Translations under genes and position numbers: made by a program
Shown here: piece after piece, positions 4,562 through 5,690 of the stretch
How the letters are laid out: each line of letters begins with the position of its first letter
Numbering within the stretch: the first letter of the stretch is position 1
The notes under the pieces: model-generated
The model's input: only the letters and a program-made list of their open reading frames with translations
Told to the model about the DNA's origin: nothing
Databases searched by the model: none
Assembly: GCA_030609345.1 (NCBI GenBank)
Contig: JAUWCK010000083.1
Coordinates: 1 to 5,690 of the forward strand
Length of the DNA stretch: 5,690 nt
Direction: 5' to 3'
Source of the DNA: Methanosarcinales archaeon
Lineage (GTDB): Archaea > Halobacteriota > Methanosarcinia > Methanosarcinales > Methanogasteraceae

Positions 4562-4735
4562 TTCATCCGTTAGCAAGAAAGAAGGGATTGGGGTTCCAAT
4601 GGCAGATTATGTCGCCGAAGACTGGCAGGAAACAATTGTGTTTCATGAATATCATCCACTATCGGTAAACTATCGAATGTCAGGACAGTACCCAATTTCT
4701 GCCGCACTCCAACTCCGCCACATCTCAGATGCGGA
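4562..4735. other. Gap between tRNA and RNase Z without a clear gene
   Basis: A + frame from ATG 4599 (64 codons, to 4793) begins in this gap but runs 58 bases into RNase Z on the other strand. It has no good RBS and no recognised motif, so I do not call it. A near-palindrome, CCACATCT (4718-4725) / AGATGCGG (4727-4734), with seven of eight pairs around one base, ends one base before the RNase Z stop. No copy of the tRNA 3' end is repeated here, so there is no sign of an integrated element. Confidence 0.5.
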
Positions 4736-5650
4736 TCATGAGTCGCGGTACGGTATCTCGATCTCGAGAAAGTCCCTTGCGACCCGCACATGATCAAATA
4801 CCTCTTCCGCATCCTTTAGAATCGGTGAAGCATCCGCATATCTCGAACTGATGTGCGTCAGCACCAGTTCCCGTACTCCCGCCTCCTTTGCAAGGAGTGC
4901 CGCCTCCCGTGCGGTGGAGTGCATGGTCTCGCGTGCCCAACCGACGAGATCATGCGCCAGACTGCTGTCATGGATCAGCAGATCAGCGCCACGGCTTGCC
5001 TCGAGCACCTCCTCAGTTGGTCTGGTATCTCCGGTGTAGACGATGCACCGCCCCGGTCTCGGGCTGCCAAGCACATCCTCGGGATGCACGGTAGTCCCGT
5101 CCACGACAACGCTCTCGCCATGCTGCAATCTCGAAAACAAAGGTCCCGGCGGGACTCCAAGTTCGATTGCCCGCTCCCGGTTGAATCGTCCGGTTCTCGG
5201 GTGCTCGGAGAGTGCGTATCCGATCGAGGGCACATTATGCTCGGTCCTGATAGCGAGAATATCATACTCGTCCACTTCGACCACGTCTCCCGGGAACAGT
5301 TCTATGATCTGCACCTCAAACTTCGGTCTGGTATGCCCGATGCGCGTGAGATACTCGATCTCGTCTCCGGATCGCTCTGGCGCGTATATGAACAACGGAT
5401 CGGTCCGCCCCTGGAAGGACATGGTCTGGACCAGTCCCGGTATGCCAAGGATGTGATCGGCGTGGAGATGGGTGATGAAGATAGACGAAAGTTTCATCAT
5501 CCCGGTCTTTGCCCGCATCATCTGCTGCTGGGTTCCTTCGCCGCAATCAAAGAGCATCAGCTCGCCTTCGCGGTTGACAAGGATTGCGGACGGGTTCCTG
5601 TGCGGTGTCGGAAGCGAGCCGCCGGTTCCCAGGAATGTTACACGGAGCAT
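4736..5650 (-). CDS. rnz: Ribonuclease Z (tRNA 3'-processing endonuclease)
   Basis: A short-form RNase Z that cuts tRNA precursors after the discriminator base, as a zinc-dependent cytoplasmic dimer. The 304-residue product shows the metallo-beta-lactamase fold: FLGTGGSLPTP (6-16), FDCGEGTQQQMM (34-45), the metal-binding THLHADHILG (60-69), His138 in TEHNVPSIGY, the flexible-arm (exosite) region at about 150-200 with GVPPGPL (165-171), Asp208 in YTGDTRP, HDSS (227-230), MHSTA (243-247) and the last metal ligand His266 in THISSRYAD. All expected ligands are present and the length is typical. The start follows from the family N-terminus MLRVTFLGTGGS. There is no RBS, but AACTAAATAC about 25 bases upstream on this strand could be a TATA box for a leaderless mRNA. 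The gene faces tRNA-Thr, which lacks an encoded CCA and so needs this enzyme. Confidence 0.96.
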   Translation of the reverse strand: MLRVTFLGTGGSLPTPHRNPSAILVNREGELMLFDCGEGTQQQMMRAKTGMMKLSSIFITHLHADHILGIPGLVQTMSFQGRTDPLFIYAPERSGDEIEYLTRIGHTRPKFEVQIIELFPGDVVEVDEYDILAIRTEHNVPSIGYALSEHPRTGRFNRERAIELGVPPGPLFSRLQHGESVVVDGTTVHPEDVLGSPRPGRCIVYTGDTRPTEEVLEASRGADLLIHDSSLAHDLVGWARETMHSTAREAALLAKEAGVRELVLTHISSRYADASPILKDAEEVFDHVRVARDFLEIEIPYRDS

Positions 5651-5665
5651 GTATGCCGTATTTCA

Positions 5666-5683
5666 GTCCATGGGTATTTAGTT
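5666..5683 (-). promoter_or_regulatory. Possible TATA element of RNase Z
   Basis: On the minus strand AACAACTAAATAC lies roughly 20-32 bases before the RNase Z ATG (5650), the right distance for a leaderless transcript, and no Shine-Dalgarno site stands near that ATG. The window ends here, so the full promoter cannot be judged. Confidence 0.3.
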
Positions 5684-5690
5684 GTTATTA

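Noticed and set aside
4629..4644. GAAAC / GTTTC inverted repeat after the tRNA
   Set aside because: Arms of only five bases with no T-run or gene boundary nearby; expected by chance.
4599..4793. 64-codon + strand ORF after the tRNA
   Set aside because: It overlaps RNase Z by 58 bases, has no clear RBS and contains no recognisable motif.
4570..4812. 80-codon minus ORF overlapping the RNase Z end
   Set aside because: It begins inside RNase Z in another frame, has no RBS, and its translation is unlike any known family.
1..5690. CRISPR array or complete insertion sequence
   Set aside because: No regularly spaced direct repeats, no terminal inverted repeats flanking a transposase, and no intact transposase or Cas gene were seen.

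Overview
The window looks archaeal, most likely from a methanogen-related euryarchaeon. The evidence is an archaeal-type aspartate-semialdehyde dehydrogenase, a UPF0200 P-loop kinase-like protein, an archaeal-length RNase Z, a tRNA-Thr with U73 and no encoded CCA, AT-rich TATA-like boxes about 25-30 bases before apparently leaderless starts, and few Shine-Dalgarno sites. The lineage is inferred from gene content only; no marker here fixes it to genus or family.

Left part (1-1689, + strand). The first 445 bases hold no convincing gene. They contain a doubtful 49-codon ORF (144-293), three inverted repeats and a plausible promoter. A 59-residue 2x[4Fe-4S] ferredoxin follows (446-625), with a good RBS and a hairpin in its leader. 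It ends in a hairpin plus T-run that looks like a terminator. asd (664-1689) begins just after that T-run, with no RBS.

Middle (1760-3862). A leaderless flippase-like / UPF0104-type membrane protein (1760-2788, +) converges on a leftward cluster. In transcription order the cluster is a UPF0200 kinase-like protein, a Doc/Fic-type toxin-like protein, a 46-residue charged protein with the best leftward RBS, and a compact stand-alone IMP-cyclohydrolase-like domain (PurH N-terminal type). Gaps are short or negative, so one transcript is likely. The Doc gene appears to have lost its natural start through a one-base frameshift. Doc and the 46-residue gene are clearly poorer in G+C than most of the flanking sequence, which suggests an acquired toxin-antitoxin-like pair set into a housekeeping operon.

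Right part (4426-5690). A 62-base divergent region separates the UPF0200 gene from tRNA-Thr(CGU). After about 170 bases without a clear gene, RNase Z (leftward, 4736-5650) fills the rest. RNase Z makes the 3' end of tRNAs that lack an encoded CCA, as the neighbouring tRNA does.

The most interesting region is 3354-3862 with its downstream gene: a frameshifted Doc toxin, an undescribed 46-residue partner in toxin-first order, and an IMP-cyclohydrolase-like protein that lacks two loops and a conserved active-site tyrosine.
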